DNA of 64,000 bases, from contig CANNQP010000014.1 of the NCBI GenBank assembly GCA_947507875.1, positions 1 through 64,000 of the forward strand, given 5' to 3'. The notes under the pieces are model-generated. The model made no database searches and was not told the DNA's origin. It saw nothing but the letters and a program-made list of their open reading frames with translations. Numbering within the stretch: the first letter of the stretch is position 1; the number at the start of each line of letters is the position of its first letter. Positions 16,830 to 27,373 of this stretch are shown here, one piece after another. The DNA comes from Verrucomicrobiaceae bacterium (GTDB taxonomy: Bacteria; Verrucomicrobiota; Verrucomicrobiia; Verrucomicrobiales; Verrucomicrobiaceae). The position numbers were made by a program, and so were the translations under genes.

Positions 16830-18149
16830 TCATTCGCGCAAGGCGACGGCTGGGTCCACGCGCGCGGCGACCCATGCTGGAATGAGCGCCGCCAGAACAC
16901 AGAGGACGATAGCCAAACCGGAAATTGTTGCGAGGTCCAAGGGGTCGATCTGTGCGGGGATCTCGCTCAGGAAATAGATGTCCTGGGGAAAAAAATCTCT
17001 ACCTGTGGATTCTGCAATCCAACGCCGTAGGTCATTGCGGAAGTGCAGAATGGTAAAGCCGCCCGCCAAGCCTCCGACAAGTCCGACCAGGGCGACGATT
17101 CCCGCCTGGTTGAGAAAAATCCCGATCACCTGACTGGCCCGTGTGCCGAGCGCGGTCAGAATGCCGATCTCGCGCCGCTTTTGCATGGTCACGGTGATGG
17201 TGGTGTTCATCACGCAAAAGGCCGCGACCAAAATGATGAATAGCAGCAGGAACCAAAGGAGGGACTTTTGGTTTTCCACCATCTGCAAGGTATAGCCGTG
17301 GAGATCCGTCCAAGTGCGAGGACTCCACTCCATGGGCCAATCGGTGGCATTGATCCAGCTGATGGCCATGGCATCGGCCTGCTCGGGGGCGGTGATTTCG
17401 ACCTCAATGCCGCTGACATCACCCTCTAGATTAAAAAGCTCCTGGGCTATGTAGAGTGGTGTGTAACAGCGCTCACCGGCCGTGTCCCCACGCAGGATGG
17501 CGCTGACGGTCAGTTCTTTGGGGATGACGATGATTTCGTCTTTCGCGGCCTGGGCTTTTGCAGGATCAACCTCGGCATCTGCGGTGCGCAGGTCGCGGAT
17601 CATCTGCCCGATCGTTTCCCTTGCCAACACGGAAACAGGGTCTCCCAGTTTGACACCCAGTTTCCGTGCTAGGCGATCCGTGATCACGATGCAGTCGCCT
17701 TTCAGATCCAAACGGCCCGACAGACGATGTCGCTCCAGCTTGGCCAAGAGGGCATTGTCCTCGCCGGGCTTCATGCCGAGGATTTCTACGCCTTCCGGGT
17801 CCATTTTCGCCGTGCGAATGGCCGCGTACCCTTCCGCGATCGGGGTAGCAGACAGAACTCCTGGCGCGACCTGGATGCGTTGCTGCATCTGTCGCCAGTC
17901 GATGCGGGCAGGGCCAGCTGTGTCTTTTGGGCCTGGCTGCTGCATCAGCACGATGTGCGGCTCAAAGCCTAGGAGTAGCTTTTTGAACTCACTTTGCCAG
18001 CCTTTGAAAACCGACATGACGACGACGAGTACTCCCACGCCCAGCATCACGCCCATGATGGAGATCAGGGTGATAACGGAGACGAAGCTGCGCTTGGGGC
18101 GAAGGTAGCGCAGAGCCAAAAACAAAGGCGCGCTGGAACTGGAAATCAT
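16830..18149 (-). CDS. LolC/LolE-like ABC transporter permease
   Basis: A 439-residue permease of the FtsX/MacB fold with the LolC/E arrangement: one N-terminal transmembrane helix after FLALRYLRPKRSFVSVITLISIMG, a periplasmic domain of about 220 residues, then three C-terminal helices (LLWFLLLFIILVAAFCVMNT, VIGIFLNQAGIVALVGLVGG, LATISGLAIVLCVLAALIPAW). LolCDE extracts lipoproteins from the inner membrane for delivery to the outer membrane. No LolD ATPase or second subunit is adjacent, although the ATPase at 46998-47720 is of the same class. It starts 22 bases after the E1 beta gene on the same strand. Confidence 0.83.
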   Translation of the reverse strand: MISSSSAPLFLALRYLRPKRSFVSVITLISIMGVMLGVGVLVVVMSVFKGWQSEFKKLLLGFEPHIVLMQQPGPKDTAGPARIDWRQMQQRIQVAPGVLSATPIAEGYAAIRTAKMDPEGVEILGMKPGEDNALLAKLERHRLSGRLDLKGDCIVITDRLARKLGVKLGDPVSVLARETIGQMIRDLRTADAEVDPAKAQAAKDEIIVIPKELTVSAILRGDTAGERCYTPLYIAQELFNLEGDVSGIEVEITAPEQADAMAISWINATDWPMEWSPRTWTDLHGYTLQMVENQKSLLWFLLLFIILVAAFCVMNTTITVTMQKRREIGILTALGTRASQVIGIFLNQAGIVALVGLVGGLAGGFTILHFRNDLRRWIAESTGRDFFPQDIYFLSEIPAQIDPLDLATISGLAIVLCVLAALIPAWVAARVDPAVALRE

Positions 18150-18171
18150 GGCAGAGGTCCGGGCGGAAAGG

Positions 18172-19137
18172 TCAGTACCTCAGCAGTTTGCGCAGTTCGG
18201 CGCTGATGCTTGCCGTTGTCGGACGGTGCGCTTTCCAGAGATTCGGATGGTATGGGATCGGGGTGTCCTTGGAATTCAGGCGCATCGGTGGAGCATCCAG
18301 CAGGTGAAAGGCCTCACTCGCCACACGAGCGACGACTTCCGAGGTGGCTCCCCCCCAGGGGAAGGACTCCCCTACCACGAGCAATCTACCGGTGCGGGCA
18401 ACCGAGGCCAAAATCGTATCGGTGTCCATCGGCTTCACCGAGCGTAGGTCCACGACCTCCACCTCATAGCCATCCAGACGCAGTTCTTCGGCTGCTTTTA
18501 GAGATTCGTGAAGCATGGCGCTGTAAGTGACGACCGTCGCGTCTCGGCCTGGCCTTGCGATGCGTGCCTTACCGATCGGCATGCCTTGACCAAAGCCGTC
18601 AGCCTTCAGGTGATAGTAGAGGAACTTGTGCTCACAGAAGATGACAGGGTCATCCAGCTTCACGCTGTCCAGCAGCATCCAGTAGGCGTCTTCCACCGTG
18701 GCAGGAGTCAGGATCACCAGCCCTGGGTAGTGGGCGTAGATGCTTTCCATGCTCTGGCTGTGAAAGGGGCCACTCCCCGCAGTGCCCCCTGAGGGCAGGC
18801 GTATGGTGATGGGGCATGGGGTATTCGTGCGCCAATAGAGGGTGGCGGCCTGGTTCACGATCTGGTTGAAGCCGACGGAGGAAAAATCCGCGAATTGCAT
18901 CTCCACGATGGGGCGTGCTCCCTCAACCGCGGCGCCGATGGCCATGCCGATCATGGCATCTTCGCTGATGGGTGAGTCAAAGACACGTCCGGGGAACTCT
19001 CGCCCCAGGTTTTTGGTGGCTTTGAATGCGCCTCCAAAGGTAGCGATGTCTTGCCCGTAGAGAAAAACATCGGGATTGTCGCGGAGAGCTTCGTACTGCG
19101 CCTCCCGAATAGCCTCCAAGTAGGTGATTGTGCTCAT
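18172..19137 (-). CDS. 2-oxoacid dehydrogenase E1 component, beta subunit
   Basis: A 321-residue transketolase-like subunit of a 2-oxoacid (pyruvate or branched-chain) dehydrogenase. It starts MSTITYLEAIREAQ. Visible hallmarks are DVFLYGQDIATFGGAFKATKNL, EDAMIGMAIGAA, EMQFADF and the C-terminal transketolase domain with EVVDLRSVKPMD and the VGESFPWGG segment. The ATG at 19137 overlaps the alpha-subunit stop (ATGA at 19134-19137), giving translational coupling. The alpha-beta heterotetramer binds thiamine diphosphate and passes acyl groups to an E2, which is not encoded nearby. The substrate cannot be decided from this alone. Confidence 0.9.
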   Translation of the reverse strand: MSTITYLEAIREAQYEALRDNPDVFLYGQDIATFGGAFKATKNLGREFPGRVFDSPISEDAMIGMAIGAAVEGARPIVEMQFADFSSVGFNQIVNQAATLYWRTNTPCPITIRLPSGGTAGSGPFHSQSMESIYAHYPGLVILTPATVEDAYWMLLDSVKLDDPVIFCEHKFLYYHLKADGFGQGMPIGKARIARPGRDATVVTYSAMLHESLKAAEELRLDGYEVEVVDLRSVKPMDTDTILASVARTGRLLVVGESFPWGGATSEVVARVASEAFHLLDAPPMRLNSKDTPIPYHPNLWKAHRPTTASISAELRKLLRY

Positions 19138-20180
19138 GGTTCCTGTCCCTCCACCAGCCCTGAGGTCGAAAGAGCACGCCAATTTTCACGATACGGGTCT
19201 GGCACCGGTTCCTTGGTCACCAAGGCTAGAGCCTGATCGACTTCCGTGCGTGCCTCTTTGTGCCATTTTTCGAGATCTTGGGGGGTGGCCCAGGCAAGCT
19301 CCAAGGCTTGGTTTTGTGCCACCAGAAGGCAATCGCGGCCTTCATGAGTATGCTTTTGCAAATTCGGCACATAAGAAGCGTCATCGTGCTCTCCGTGACC
19401 GCCTAGGCGCAGCAGTCGTCCGACCACCATCTGCGGGCCTGCTCCCGCTCGCGCCTGCTGAAAAGCTGTGCGGAAAATCCGGACGCAGGCTAGCAAATCA
19501 GTGCCATCTACGCTGTGACCGCCGACGCCGTAGCCCACGGCTCGCTGCACAAGATCCTCACAAGCATATTGCCGATGGGTTGGTGTGGAGTAGGCATACT
19601 GGTTGTTCGCCACACTGACCACGAGGGGTAGTTTTTCGACGGCGGCAAGGTTCAGCCCCTCATGAAAGGCGCCGGTCGAGGTGCCTCCGTCGCCGATGCT
19701 GGTAGCACCAGCCGTATCACCCAAAGTGCCGTGTAGGCGTCGTGCGAATAAGGCACCTGCCACCACAGACAAAAGGCTGCCCAAGTGGGAGATCATGGCC
19801 ATGTAGCCCTGCTTGGGCTGGCCGCGGTGGATGTTACCATCGCGCCCACGCATCGGTCCTGTCACGACCCCCAGGTAGGTTCGCATGGTGTCGATCACTG
19901 GTTCTCCATAGGCGATACGGCCTGCCTGATCGCGGATCAGTGGGCCGAAAATGTCTTTTCCCCAGCGTAGCTGGATACCTGCTGCGGCGCTGAAGGCTTC
20001 TTGACCTCGACCTAGATAGACGCCGCCTACGATGCGGCCTCCAGCTCGGTAGAGACTGCTCAGTTTTTCCTCCAGCGTGCGTGACAGAATCATGCAGCGC
20101 AGCGCTTTGAGAAAATCATGGCGCAATTCCTCAGTGGATTCGTCAAAAGCAGGAGTTACGATTTTGTCAGCAGATGTCAT
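19134..20180 (-). CDS. 2-oxoacid dehydrogenase E1 component, alpha subunit
   Basis: A 348-residue thiamine-diphosphate-binding subunit. The cofactor motif GDG...NN is present as GDGGTSTG (residues 163-170) and ANNQYAYSTP (NN at 192-193), with the expected spacing. Other typical parts are YRAGGRIVGGVYLGRGQEA and GRDGNIHRG. The MTSADK start at 20180 fits the family; an in-frame ATG at 20234 would add 18 residues. It heads an operon with the beta subunit and possibly the LolC-like permease. No E2 or E3 gene is in the window. Confidence 0.9.
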   Translation of the reverse strand: MTSADKIVTPAFDESTEELRHDFLKALRCMILSRTLEEKLSSLYRAGGRIVGGVYLGRGQEAFSAAAGIQLRWGKDIFGPLIRDQAGRIAYGEPVIDTMRTYLGVVTGPMRGRDGNIHRGQPKQGYMAMISHLGSLLSVVAGALFARRLHGTLGDTAGATSIGDGGTSTGAFHEGLNLAAVEKLPLVVSVANNQYAYSTPTHRQYACEDLVQRAVGYGVGGHSVDGTDLLACVRIFRTAFQQARAGAGPQMVVGRLLRLGGHGEHDDASYVPNLQKHTHEGRDCLLVAQNQALELAWATPQDLEKWHKEARTEVDQALALVTKEPVPDPYRENWRALSTSGLVEGQEP

Positions 20181-20317
20181 CGGGAATGAACACGGGTGGC
20201 CAAAAGGGCAGCGCCTCAACCTTCCGCAATTCACGTGATGCTTTCACAAACGCCACGGAATGTCCAGAGGTGAAATCTGGGAACCTCAGAGCTGCATCGG
20301 TCAGAAGTGGGGAGACT

Positions 20318-23146
20318 TTAGGCCGCCGCTTCCTCGACACTTACACAGGAGCAGATCAAGTGCCGATCGCCATGAACATTATCGATGCGGGCGACAGGTG
20401 GCCAGTATTTGGCTTCTTTTACCCATGGCAGAGGATAGGCAGCGGCCTCCCGCGTGTAGGCGTGTGGCCACTCGCTGCGGGTGACGAACTCTGCTGTATG
20501 CGGTGCACGCTTCAGGGTGTTGTCTGTCGGGTGGTAGCGGCCTTCCTCAATCCCCTGAATTTCAGCGTGGATGCAGGCCATGGCTTCGCAGAAGCGGTCG
20601 AGCTCTGCTTGGCTTTCGCTTTCGGTGGGCTCCACCATCAGAGTGCCAGCCACGGGCCAGCTCATCGTCGGCGCGTGATAGCCGAAGTCCATGAGTCGCT
20701 TGGCCACGTCTTCCACGGTGACTTTGGAAAAGTGGCGGAAATCCAGAATGCATTCATGCGCTACAAAGCCAGATCGGCCCTTGTAGAGAGTCGGGAAGTG
20801 CGGCTCCAGCTTCTTGGCCACGTAATTGGCGTTCAGGATGGCTAGCTGAGTCGCCTCCACCAGCTGTGGCCCCATCATGGCCACATACATCCAGGAGATG
20901 GTGCAAATGCTGGCGCTACCCCAGGGGGCGGAGCAGATTGCGCCTTCCGGGTGGTCTTTCCAGCTGATATGGCCCGGAAGGTGGGGCTTCAGATGCGCGG
21001 CCACGGCGATGGGGCCCACGCCAGGTCCACCGCCCCCATGCGGAATGCAGAAGGTTTTATGTAGGTTCAGGTGGCAGACATCCGCGCCGATCCGACCCGG
21101 TGAGGTTAGGCCAACCTGGGCATTCATGTTCGCGCCGTCCATGTAAACCTGTGCGCCATGCTCGTGAGAGAGGCGGCAAATTTCGGCAATCGTTTCTTCG
21201 AACACACCGTGAGTGCTCGGGTAGGTTACCATGAGCGCGGCGACTTTTCCGGCGTTCGCTTCAAAACGCGTTCGTAGGTCTTCTAGCGAGATGTTTCCCT
21301 GATCATCACAGGCCACGGCGACGACCTTGAAGGCGCACATGACTGCACTGGCGGGGTTGGTGCCATGGGCGCTCGTCGGGATCAGACAGACATCCCGGTG
21401 GCCTTCTCCACGAGCCGCGTGAAAGCTCTTGATCGCCAGCAAGCCTGCGTATTCCCCCTGGGAGCCGGCGTTCGGTTGGAGAGAGACGGCATCAAAGCCC
21501 GTGCACTCGGCCAGCCACTGTTCCAGCTCGGCAAACATGGCGCGATAGCCCTCTGTTTGCTCCGCAGGCGCGAAAGGGTGAATGCCGTTCACTTCAGGCC
21601 AGCTTAGCGGCATCATCTCAGCGGCAGCGTTCAGTTTCATCGTGCATGAGCCCAGGGGGATCATGCTGCGGTTGAGGGCGATGTCGCGGCTCTCTAGGCG
21701 GTGCAGGTAACGCATCATCTCGGTCTCGCTATGGTAGCGATTGAAGACGGGGTGCGTTAGGTAACTGCTGCTGCGCTGGTGCAGCGCAGAAAAGTGGGGT
21801 GCTGCCTCTCCATCCAGGTCAGGAATGGTTCGTGGCGTGGAAATGCCGAGCGCGGCGGCGATTTTGAGCAATTCGTTACTCGTGATGCGTTCGTCGAGGG
21901 AGATGCCGACATGCTGCTCATCCACCTTGCGTAAGTTCATGCCATAAAGCAGGGCCGAGCGCAGGATGTCATCTGCTTTGTGCACACGCACGGTCAGGGT
22001 ATCAAAAAAGTCATCACTGGTGAGATCGAGTCCAGCCGCCATCACCTCTGAGGCCAGCCACACAGCGGCGGCGTGTACCCGTTGGGCTATTTTTTTGAGG
22101 CCCTCTGGGCCATGATACACAGCATACATGCCTGCCATGACCGCCAGTAGCACTTGGGCGGTGCAGATGTTGCTTGTGGCTTTTTCGCGGCGAATGTGCT
22201 GCTCGCGCGTTTGTAAGCTCAGACGGTAGGCGGGTCTGCCTTCAGCATCCTTGGAGACGCCGATCAGGCGTCCGGGGAGGCGGCGCTTTAGGGCATCTTT
22301 CACCGCCATGAAAGCCGCGTGGGGGCCTCCGAAACCCAAGGGAACCCCGAAGCGTTGGCTGTTGCCGACGCAGATGTCTGCGCCGAACTCGCCAGGTGGC
22401 TTTAGCAGAGTCAATGAAAGCAAATCAGCTGCGACCACGAGCAGTGCGCCTGCCTCATGGACTTCTTTGGCAAGGGCACTGTAGTCGTGGATCACACCCA
22501 GCGTGTCAGGATACTGCACCAGCACGGCTGCACAGTCAGTGGTGCCGGAGGTTTTCCAGCGCACCGTGTCGCCGACCACCACTTCAATACCTAAGGCCTG
22601 AAGTCGAGTTTTGACGACGGCGATCGTCTGAGGATGGCAGAGGTCGGATACAAAAACTCGCGTGCTGTTCGGCTTCTGAGCCTGGGCCAAAGTCAGAGCT
22701 TCTGCACAGGCGGTTCCTTCGTCCAAAAGGCTCGCGTTAGACACATCGAGACCCGTTAGGTCACAGATCATGGTTTGAAAGTTAAGCAAAGCTTCCAACC
22801 GCCCCTGACTGATTTCGGGCTGATACGGGGTGTAAGCTGTGTACCAGCCAGGATTTTCTAGAATGTTCCGCTGGATGACGGGCGGGGTGAAAGTGTCGTG
22901 GTAACCGAGGCCGATGAAGCTGCGCAACAGCTTGTTTCGATTCATCAGCTGCCGCATGCGACGCAATGCCTGTTCTTCTGTCAAGGCTGCCGGAAGAGGT
23001 AGCGTGTTGCGCTGGCGAATCACCTCTGGCACGACACGGTCGATGAGCTCATCGAGAGTGTTGAGACCCAGAGCGGCCAGCATGGCCTGTTGTTCTTTCT
23101 CAGATGGACCGAGGTGACGCGGAGCGAAGGCAGGGGCAGTGGGCAT
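20318..23146 (-). CDS. gcvP: Glycine dehydrogenase (aminomethyl-transferring), P-protein
   Basis: A 942-residue full-length, fused (P1+P2) PLP-dependent glycine decarboxylase of the glycine cleavage system. The N-terminus ([17 protein letters not shown]) and the C-terminal half are both canonical. The PLP lysine lies in the motif [15 protein letters not shown] at about residue 696, and the adjacent segment [10 protein letters not shown] is conserved. The enzyme releases CO2 and loads the aminomethyl group onto the H-protein; gcvT and gcvH are not in this window. Upstream is speA, 67 bases away, leaving no room for a typical glycine riboswitch. The length equals that of other fused P-proteins. 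Confidence 0.97.
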   Translation of the reverse strand: MPTAPAFAPRHLGPSEKEQQAMLAALGLNTLDELIDRVVPEVIRQRNTLPLPAALTEEQALRRMRQLMNRNKLLRSFIGLGYHDTFTPPVIQRNILENPGWYTAYTPYQPEISQGRLEALLNFQTMICDLTGLDVSNASLLDEGTACAEALTLAQAQKPNSTRVFVSDLCHPQTIAVVKTRLQALGIEVVVGDTVRWKTSGTTDCAAVLVQYPDTLGVIHDYSALAKEVHEAGALLVVAADLLSLTLLKPPGEFGADICVGNSQRFGVPLGFGGPHAAFMAVKDALKRRLPGRLIGVSKDAEGRPAYRLSLQTREQHIRREKATSNICTAQVLLAVMAGMYAVYHGPEGLKKIAQRVHAAAVWLASEVMAAGLDLTSDDFFDTLTVRVHKADDILRSALLYGMNLRKVDEQHVGISLDERITSNELLKIAAALGISTPRTIPDLDGEAAPHFSALHQRSSSYLTHPVFNRYHSETEMMRYLHRLESRDIALNRSMIPLGSCTMKLNAAAEMMPLSWPEVNGIHPFAPAEQTEGYRAMFAELEQWLAECTGFDAVSLQPNAGSQGEYAGLLAIKSFHAARGEGHRDVCLIPTSAHGTNPASAVMCAFKVVAVACDDQGNISLEDLRTRFEANAGKVAALMVTYPSTHGVFEETIAEICRLSHEHGAQVYMDGANMNAQVGLTSPGRIGADVCHLNLHKTFCIPHGGGGPGVGPIAVAAHLKPHLPGHISWKDHPEGAICSAPWGSASICTISWMYVAMMGPQLVEATQLAILNANYVAKKLEPHFPTLYKGRSGFVAHECILDFRHFSKVTVEDVAKRLMDFGYHAPTMSWPVAGTLMVEPTESESQAELDRFCEAMACIHAEIQGIEEGRYHPTDNTLKRAPHTAEFVTRSEWPHAYTREAAAYPLPWVKEAKYWPPVARIDNVHGDRHLICSCVSVEEAAA

Positions 23147-23213
23147 GGACGTGATCTCACGATCAAAACCAGCAATCCTAGTGGGGCAAGCCCGATACCC
23201 TTACCAAATGGGT

Positions 23214-25157
23214 TCAGGTTTCGAAATAAGTATAACCTCTCAAGCCGTCCTCAAAAGCGCCCATGATGACCTTGCGTTCAGTCGGGGTAATGCGCTTGGA
23301 TACAACCGCGCTCTCAGCGAGTGCGCGGAAGCGGTCAGCCAAGTCCTTCGGATTGTATTCACAGTAGCTCAGCACTTCCGCCACGCTGTCGCCTTCTTGC
23401 TCGCGGCGATACTTCAGTTTGCCGTTTTCAATGGAGACTGAAACGACGTTGGTGTCACCGAGCAAGTTGTGCAGGTCACCCAGAGTCTCTTGGTAGGCTC
23501 CGACCAGGAAAATACCCAACATATAATCTTCCGCGCCGGGCGAAAGATCGGGGTCGTGCAGGGGCAGGGAACCGCAAATTTCGTTGCTGTGGGCAAAACG
23601 AGCGATTTTGCCATCGCTGTCGCAGGTGATGTCGGACAAGACGGCATTGCGTGTGGGCTTTTCCTTGAGCCGGTGAATGGGCATCACGGGGAAGATTTGA
23701 TCAATGGCCCAAAGGTCCGGCAGACTCTGGAAGACGGAGAAATTCCCGTAGTAGTAGTCCGTGAGCACGGTGGAGAGTCGGTCCATCTGCGAGCCGTCAT
23801 GCCCGGCTGAATCGAGCTTGGTGGATAGCCAGTTCATGATGTCCCAGTACATTTCCTCGCCCTGGGAGCGATCGCGTAGGCCGACTTTGCCATAGTTGAA
23901 TTCGCTGCGCAGCTTGTCGCGGTAATAGACCGCATCATTGTAGATTTCTTGCACGCGATCTCGGCTCAGCTTGGCGTTGCTCTGGCGTTCCTCCAGCAGC
24001 TCGGCCAGATTCCGTACCAAGGGTGGGGCGTTTTTGTCGATTTCGATCTTGCCACGCGCTGGCTCAAAACGATTCACGTCCAGGATGTTGATGATCAAAA
24101 CACTGTAGTAGGCAACCACAGCGCGCCCAGATTCGGTAATGATGTCCGGGTGCGGAACCCCGGCCTCGGCGGTGACTTCAGTGATAGCCTCGATGACATC
24201 GGCACAGTATTCCTTGGTGCCGTAGTTGCTGGAGGCCGAAGTCGCTCCTTTGAAGCCGTCATAACTGATGGCCAAACCGCCCCCCAGGTCTAGGATTCCC
24301 ATGCGGGCTCCTTCTTGGACAAGTCCGCAATAGACGCGAGTCGCCTCGGTGACCGCTTGGCGGATGGCACGAATGTTCGGGATCTGGCTGCCTTGATGAT
24401 AATGGAGCATCCGTAGGCAGTCGAGCATGCCATGGTCACGCAGGTGATCCACAACGCGCATCAGCTGGGAGATGTTCAGCCCGAAGACGCTAGCATCTCC
24501 GCCAGAACCGCTCCAGTGCCCAGCGCTCTCTGCACTGAGGCGAAACCGTACACCCAGGGTGGGTCGAACCCCCATTTTTTTCGAGCGCTCAAGGATCAAT
24601 TCCAACTCACTCGGCATCTCCAGCACCAGAATCACCTGCAGGCCCATCTTTTGAGCGTTCAGCGCGAGGTCGATGAACTCTTCATCCTTGTAGCCATTGC
24701 AGACGATATAGGCCTCTGGGTCGTGCATGTAGGCCAGTGCGGCAATCAGTTCGGGTTTGCTGCCTGCTTCCAGTCCATAGTGATACTTGCGCCCATAGCG
24801 GGTGATCTCTTCGATCACTTCCTGCTGCTGATTCACCTTGATGGGATAGACGCCGCGATAGACACCCTGGTATTTACCCTCACGAATAGCATTTAAAAAT
24901 CCCTCGTTCAGCTCGTCGATGCGCCAGCGCAGCAGATCACCAAAACGGATCAGAAGTGGCAGCTGGGTGCCGCGATCACGCAGACCTTTGACGATCTGCG
25001 GCAGGGAAACAGCTTTGGTGCCTTTGCCGTCCTTCAGCTTCACCACCACTTCGCCCTTCGCTGAGATGTCAAAGAACGTATGACCCCACTCACGGATGCC
25101 GTAGAGTTCGGCACTGTCTTCGGTGGTCCAAGTGGGTGATTTCGGGCGGCGTTCCAT
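23214..25157 (-). CDS. speA: Biosynthetic arginine decarboxylase
   Basis: A 647-residue PLP-dependent SpeA that converts arginine to agmatine, the first step of the agmatine route to putrescine. The PLP lysine is K107 in GVYPIKVNQ. Further markers are the barrel-domain motif GLEAGSKPELIAAL, the glycine-rich phosphate-binding loop ILDLGGGLAI and the C-terminal CDSDGKIARF. The MERRPKSPTW start at 25157 is chosen because upstream codons run into the divergent recG promoter region and are low-complexity. It is divergent from recG, with about 120 bases between starts. Confidence 0.95.
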   Translation of the reverse strand: MERRPKSPTWTTEDSAELYGIREWGHTFFDISAKGEVVVKLKDGKGTKAVSLPQIVKGLRDRGTQLPLLIRFGDLLRWRIDELNEGFLNAIREGKYQGVYRGVYPIKVNQQQEVIEEITRYGRKYHYGLEAGSKPELIAALAYMHDPEAYIVCNGYKDEEFIDLALNAQKMGLQVILVLEMPSELELILERSKKMGVRPTLGVRFRLSAESAGHWSGSGGDASVFGLNISQLMRVVDHLRDHGMLDCLRMLHYHQGSQIPNIRAIRQAVTEATRVYCGLVQEGARMGILDLGGGLAISYDGFKGATSASSNYGTKEYCADVIEAITEVTAEAGVPHPDIITESGRAVVAYYSVLIINILDVNRFEPARGKIEIDKNAPPLVRNLAELLEERQSNAKLSRDRVQEIYNDAVYYRDKLRSEFNYGKVGLRDRSQGEEMYWDIMNWLSTKLDSAGHDGSQMDRLSTVLTDYYYGNFSVFQSLPDLWAIDQIFPVMPIHRLKEKPTRNAVLSDITCDSDGKIARFAHSNEICGSLPLHDPDLSPGAEDYMLGIFLVGAYQETLGDLHNLLGDTNVVSVSIENGKLKYRREQEGDSVAEVLSYCEYNPKDLADRFRALAESAVVSKRITPTERKVIMGAFEDGLRGYTYFET

Positions 25158-25276
25158 GAGTATGAGAGGAGGGGGGCGGATTATGCGGGCATTCCCCCAG
25201 ATGAAAAGTGAAGATTGCGGTTTGATTTGGACACTGGCAGGGATGCTGCCAGGGTGAGGCCCGTGCTTTTTCGGCC

Positions 25277-27361
25277 ATGATGTCCGCCACTCTCGACACC
25301 CCGCTCTCCAGTTTACCTGGCATGCTACCGCGCATGACCACGGCGCTGAAGAAGGAGGGGGTAGCATGTGTGCGAGATGTGCTGTTGTGGCTGCCCTTTC
25401 GCCATGAAGACCGTGCTCAGGCAGGCGATGTGCTTTTTCAGCCCTCCGAGCTGCCTGTTTGTCACCAGGTCATCGTGCAAAAGGCAGGCAACAAATACTT
25501 TGGTCAGCGTCGTGGTGGCGGCATGTTTGAGGCTCAGGTCGCCCCAGCCGCTGGCAGCGCCTGGGGGCAATCGCTGACGCTACGCTGGTGGAACATGCCC
25601 TTCATGAGTCGCGTCATCGCAGAGGGGCAGCAGCTCGTCATCTATGGTCGCATCAAGGAATGGAAAGGCCGCCTTTCCATGGACCATCCTGAATTTGAGG
25701 TGATCGATGAGGAAGCGGAAACGATCCACACAGGCCGGATCACGCCCGTTTATCGACTGCGCTCGGGCGTGACGCAAAAGACGCTGCGCACGGCCGCGTG
25801 GCATGTGGTGCAGGCCTTGGGCCAGGATTTCATCGCGGATCTCTTGCCGCGACCAAGTGAGGCTGGTGAATTCGCCGGATGGAGCCGTGCCCGCGCGCTG
25901 AAGGCGATCCACTTTGCCGCGACGATGGAGGAGCTGGAGAAAGCACGTCGCTACCTCGCGCTGGAGGAGTTTTATAGCTACCAGCTGCGTGTTGTTCGCC
26001 GACGCCGCGCAGTCATCCAGGCGGGGGGGCATCCGCATCGGGCGGGCCTTTTGGCCGATGATTTTCAAAAAGCACTACCTTTTGAGCTGACGCCAGCCCA
26101 AAAACGATCTCTGCACGAAATCCAGCAAGACATGGCCTCGCCCGCGCCCATGAATCGTCTGCTGCATGGTGATGTCGGTAGCGGGAAGACGGTTGTCGCC
26201 TTTGCTGCCATGCTGGGTGCGGTGGAAAATGGCCGCCAAGCTGCGCTGATGGCACCGACGCAGATCCTAGCTGAGCAACACTACCAAAACGCCCGGAAGT
26301 GGCTGGAGCCGCTGGGCGTGAACGTGGCGCTGCGCACGGGTTCGCGGGCTGAAGAAGGTGGGGTAGAGCTCTTTTCCAAAAAACACCCCAGCCGTGGGCA
26401 GGTCGTGATCGGTACCCATGCCCTTTTGCATGACGATGACCTTGTGCGTGACCTGGGCATCGTGGTCATTGATGAGCAGCACAAATTCGGCGTGGCTCAG
26501 CGTGCGCGTTTGATCCAAAAGGGCAACACGCCAGATGTGCTCGTCATGACCGCCACGCCCATCCCGCGAACGCTGACACTGACGATCTATGGCGATCTTG
26601 ATGTCTCGACGCTCGATGAGCGCCCCCGCGAGCGCGGCAAGATCATCACGAAAGTTCGGCCTGCCTCGAAAACCGAAGAGGCCGCTGTCTTTTTGCGTGC
26701 CCAACTGGAGGAAGGTCGGCAGGCTTACCTCGTTTATCCTTTGATCGAAGAGTCCGAAAAGCTCGATGTGACGGCAGCCAAAAAAGGCCATGAAAGTTGG
26801 GCCAAGCTGCTGCCGCATTTTGAAGTCGGCCTGCTGCATGGCAAGCTCAGCGCCGAGGAAAAGGAGGCGGTGATGCGCAGCTTCCGCGCAGGGAAAATTG
26901 ACGCGCTGGTCAGCACCACTGTCATTGAGGTGGGTGTGGATGTGCCGAATGCCAATGTCATGTACATTCATCATGCTGAGCGCTACGGTCTCGCCCAGTT
27001 GCACCAGCTGCGCGGACGTATCGGCCGTGGCTCACATACCTCTTACTGCGTGCTTTTTGTTCCCGACAAGGATGAAGAAGCTACCCAGAGGCTCGCGATC
27101 TTGGAGGAAACCACCGATGGCTTTCGCATCAGCGAGGAAGACCTCAAACGACGTGGCCCCGGAGATGTGCTGGGCAAGGCTCAAAGCGGCCAAGCGCCGC
27201 TGCGCTTCGCAGAATTGCTGGCGGATACGCGACTCGTTCGTCTCGCTCGCCAACTTGCCGAAAAGACGATGGATGAAGATCCGCATCTGCTCGATGCACG
27301 TTTCTCAGAGCTGCGTAGCTTCGTCTTTCAGGAAGACACGCCCCAAGCCATGATGCAGTGA
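25277..27361 (+). CDS. recG: ATP-dependent DNA helicase RecG
   Basis: A 694-residue RecG, which remodels stalled replication forks and Holliday junctions. It has an N-terminal OB-fold wedge domain (residues about 50-180), then superfamily 2 helicase motifs: Walker A GDVGSGKT near residue 297, ALMAPTQILAEQH, Walker B DEQH near residue 398, TATPIPRT, VYPLIEESEKLDV, and motif VI HQLRGRIGRG. The C-terminal LKRRGPGDVLGKAQSG is diagnostic. The start is one of two consecutive ATG codons (25277 or 25280). DUF971 follows 12 bases downstream. Confidence 0.97.
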   Translation: MMSATLDTPLSSLPGMLPRMTTALKKEGVACVRDVLLWLPFRHEDRAQAGDVLFQPSELPVCHQVIVQKAGNKYFGQRRGGGMFEAQVAPAAGSAWGQSLTLRWWNMPFMSRVIAEGQQLVIYGRIKEWKGRLSMDHPEFEVIDEEAETIHTGRITPVYRLRSGVTQKTLRTAAWHVVQALGQDFIADLLPRPSEAGEFAGWSRARALKAIHFAATMEELEKARRYLALEEFYSYQLRVVRRRRAVIQAGGHPHRAGLLADDFQKALPFELTPAQKRSLHEIQQDMASPAPMNRLLHGDVGSGKTVVAFAAMLGAVENGRQAALMAPTQILAEQHYQNARKWLEPLGVNVALRTGSRAEEGGVELFSKKHPSRGQVVIGTHALLHDDDLVRDLGIVVIDEQHKFGVAQRARLIQKGNTPDVLVMTATPIPRTLTLTIYGDLDVSTLDERPRERGKIITKVRPASKTEEAAVFLRAQLEEGRQAYLVYPLIEESEKLDVTAAKKGHESWAKLLPHFEVGLLHGKLSAEEKEAVMRSFRAGKIDALVSTTVIEVGVDVPNANVMYIHHAERYGLAQLHQLRGRIGRGSHTSYCVLFVPDKDEEATQRLAILEETTDGFRISEEDLKRRGPGDVLGKAQSGQAPLRFAELLADTRLVRLARQLAEKTMDEDPHLLDARFSELRSFVFQEDTPQAMMQ

Positions 27362-27373
27362 ACTCTTGCCCCT

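Noticed and set aside
23147..23213. A glycine riboswitch upstream of gcvP
   Set aside because: Only 67 bases separate gcvP from speA, too short for a typical tandem or single glycine aptamer with expression platform.
25234..25252. A CTGGCAG/CTGCCAG hairpin between speA and recG
   Set aside because: A short 7-bp stem with no T-run and no link to a known regulator; likely chance in a GC-rich gap.
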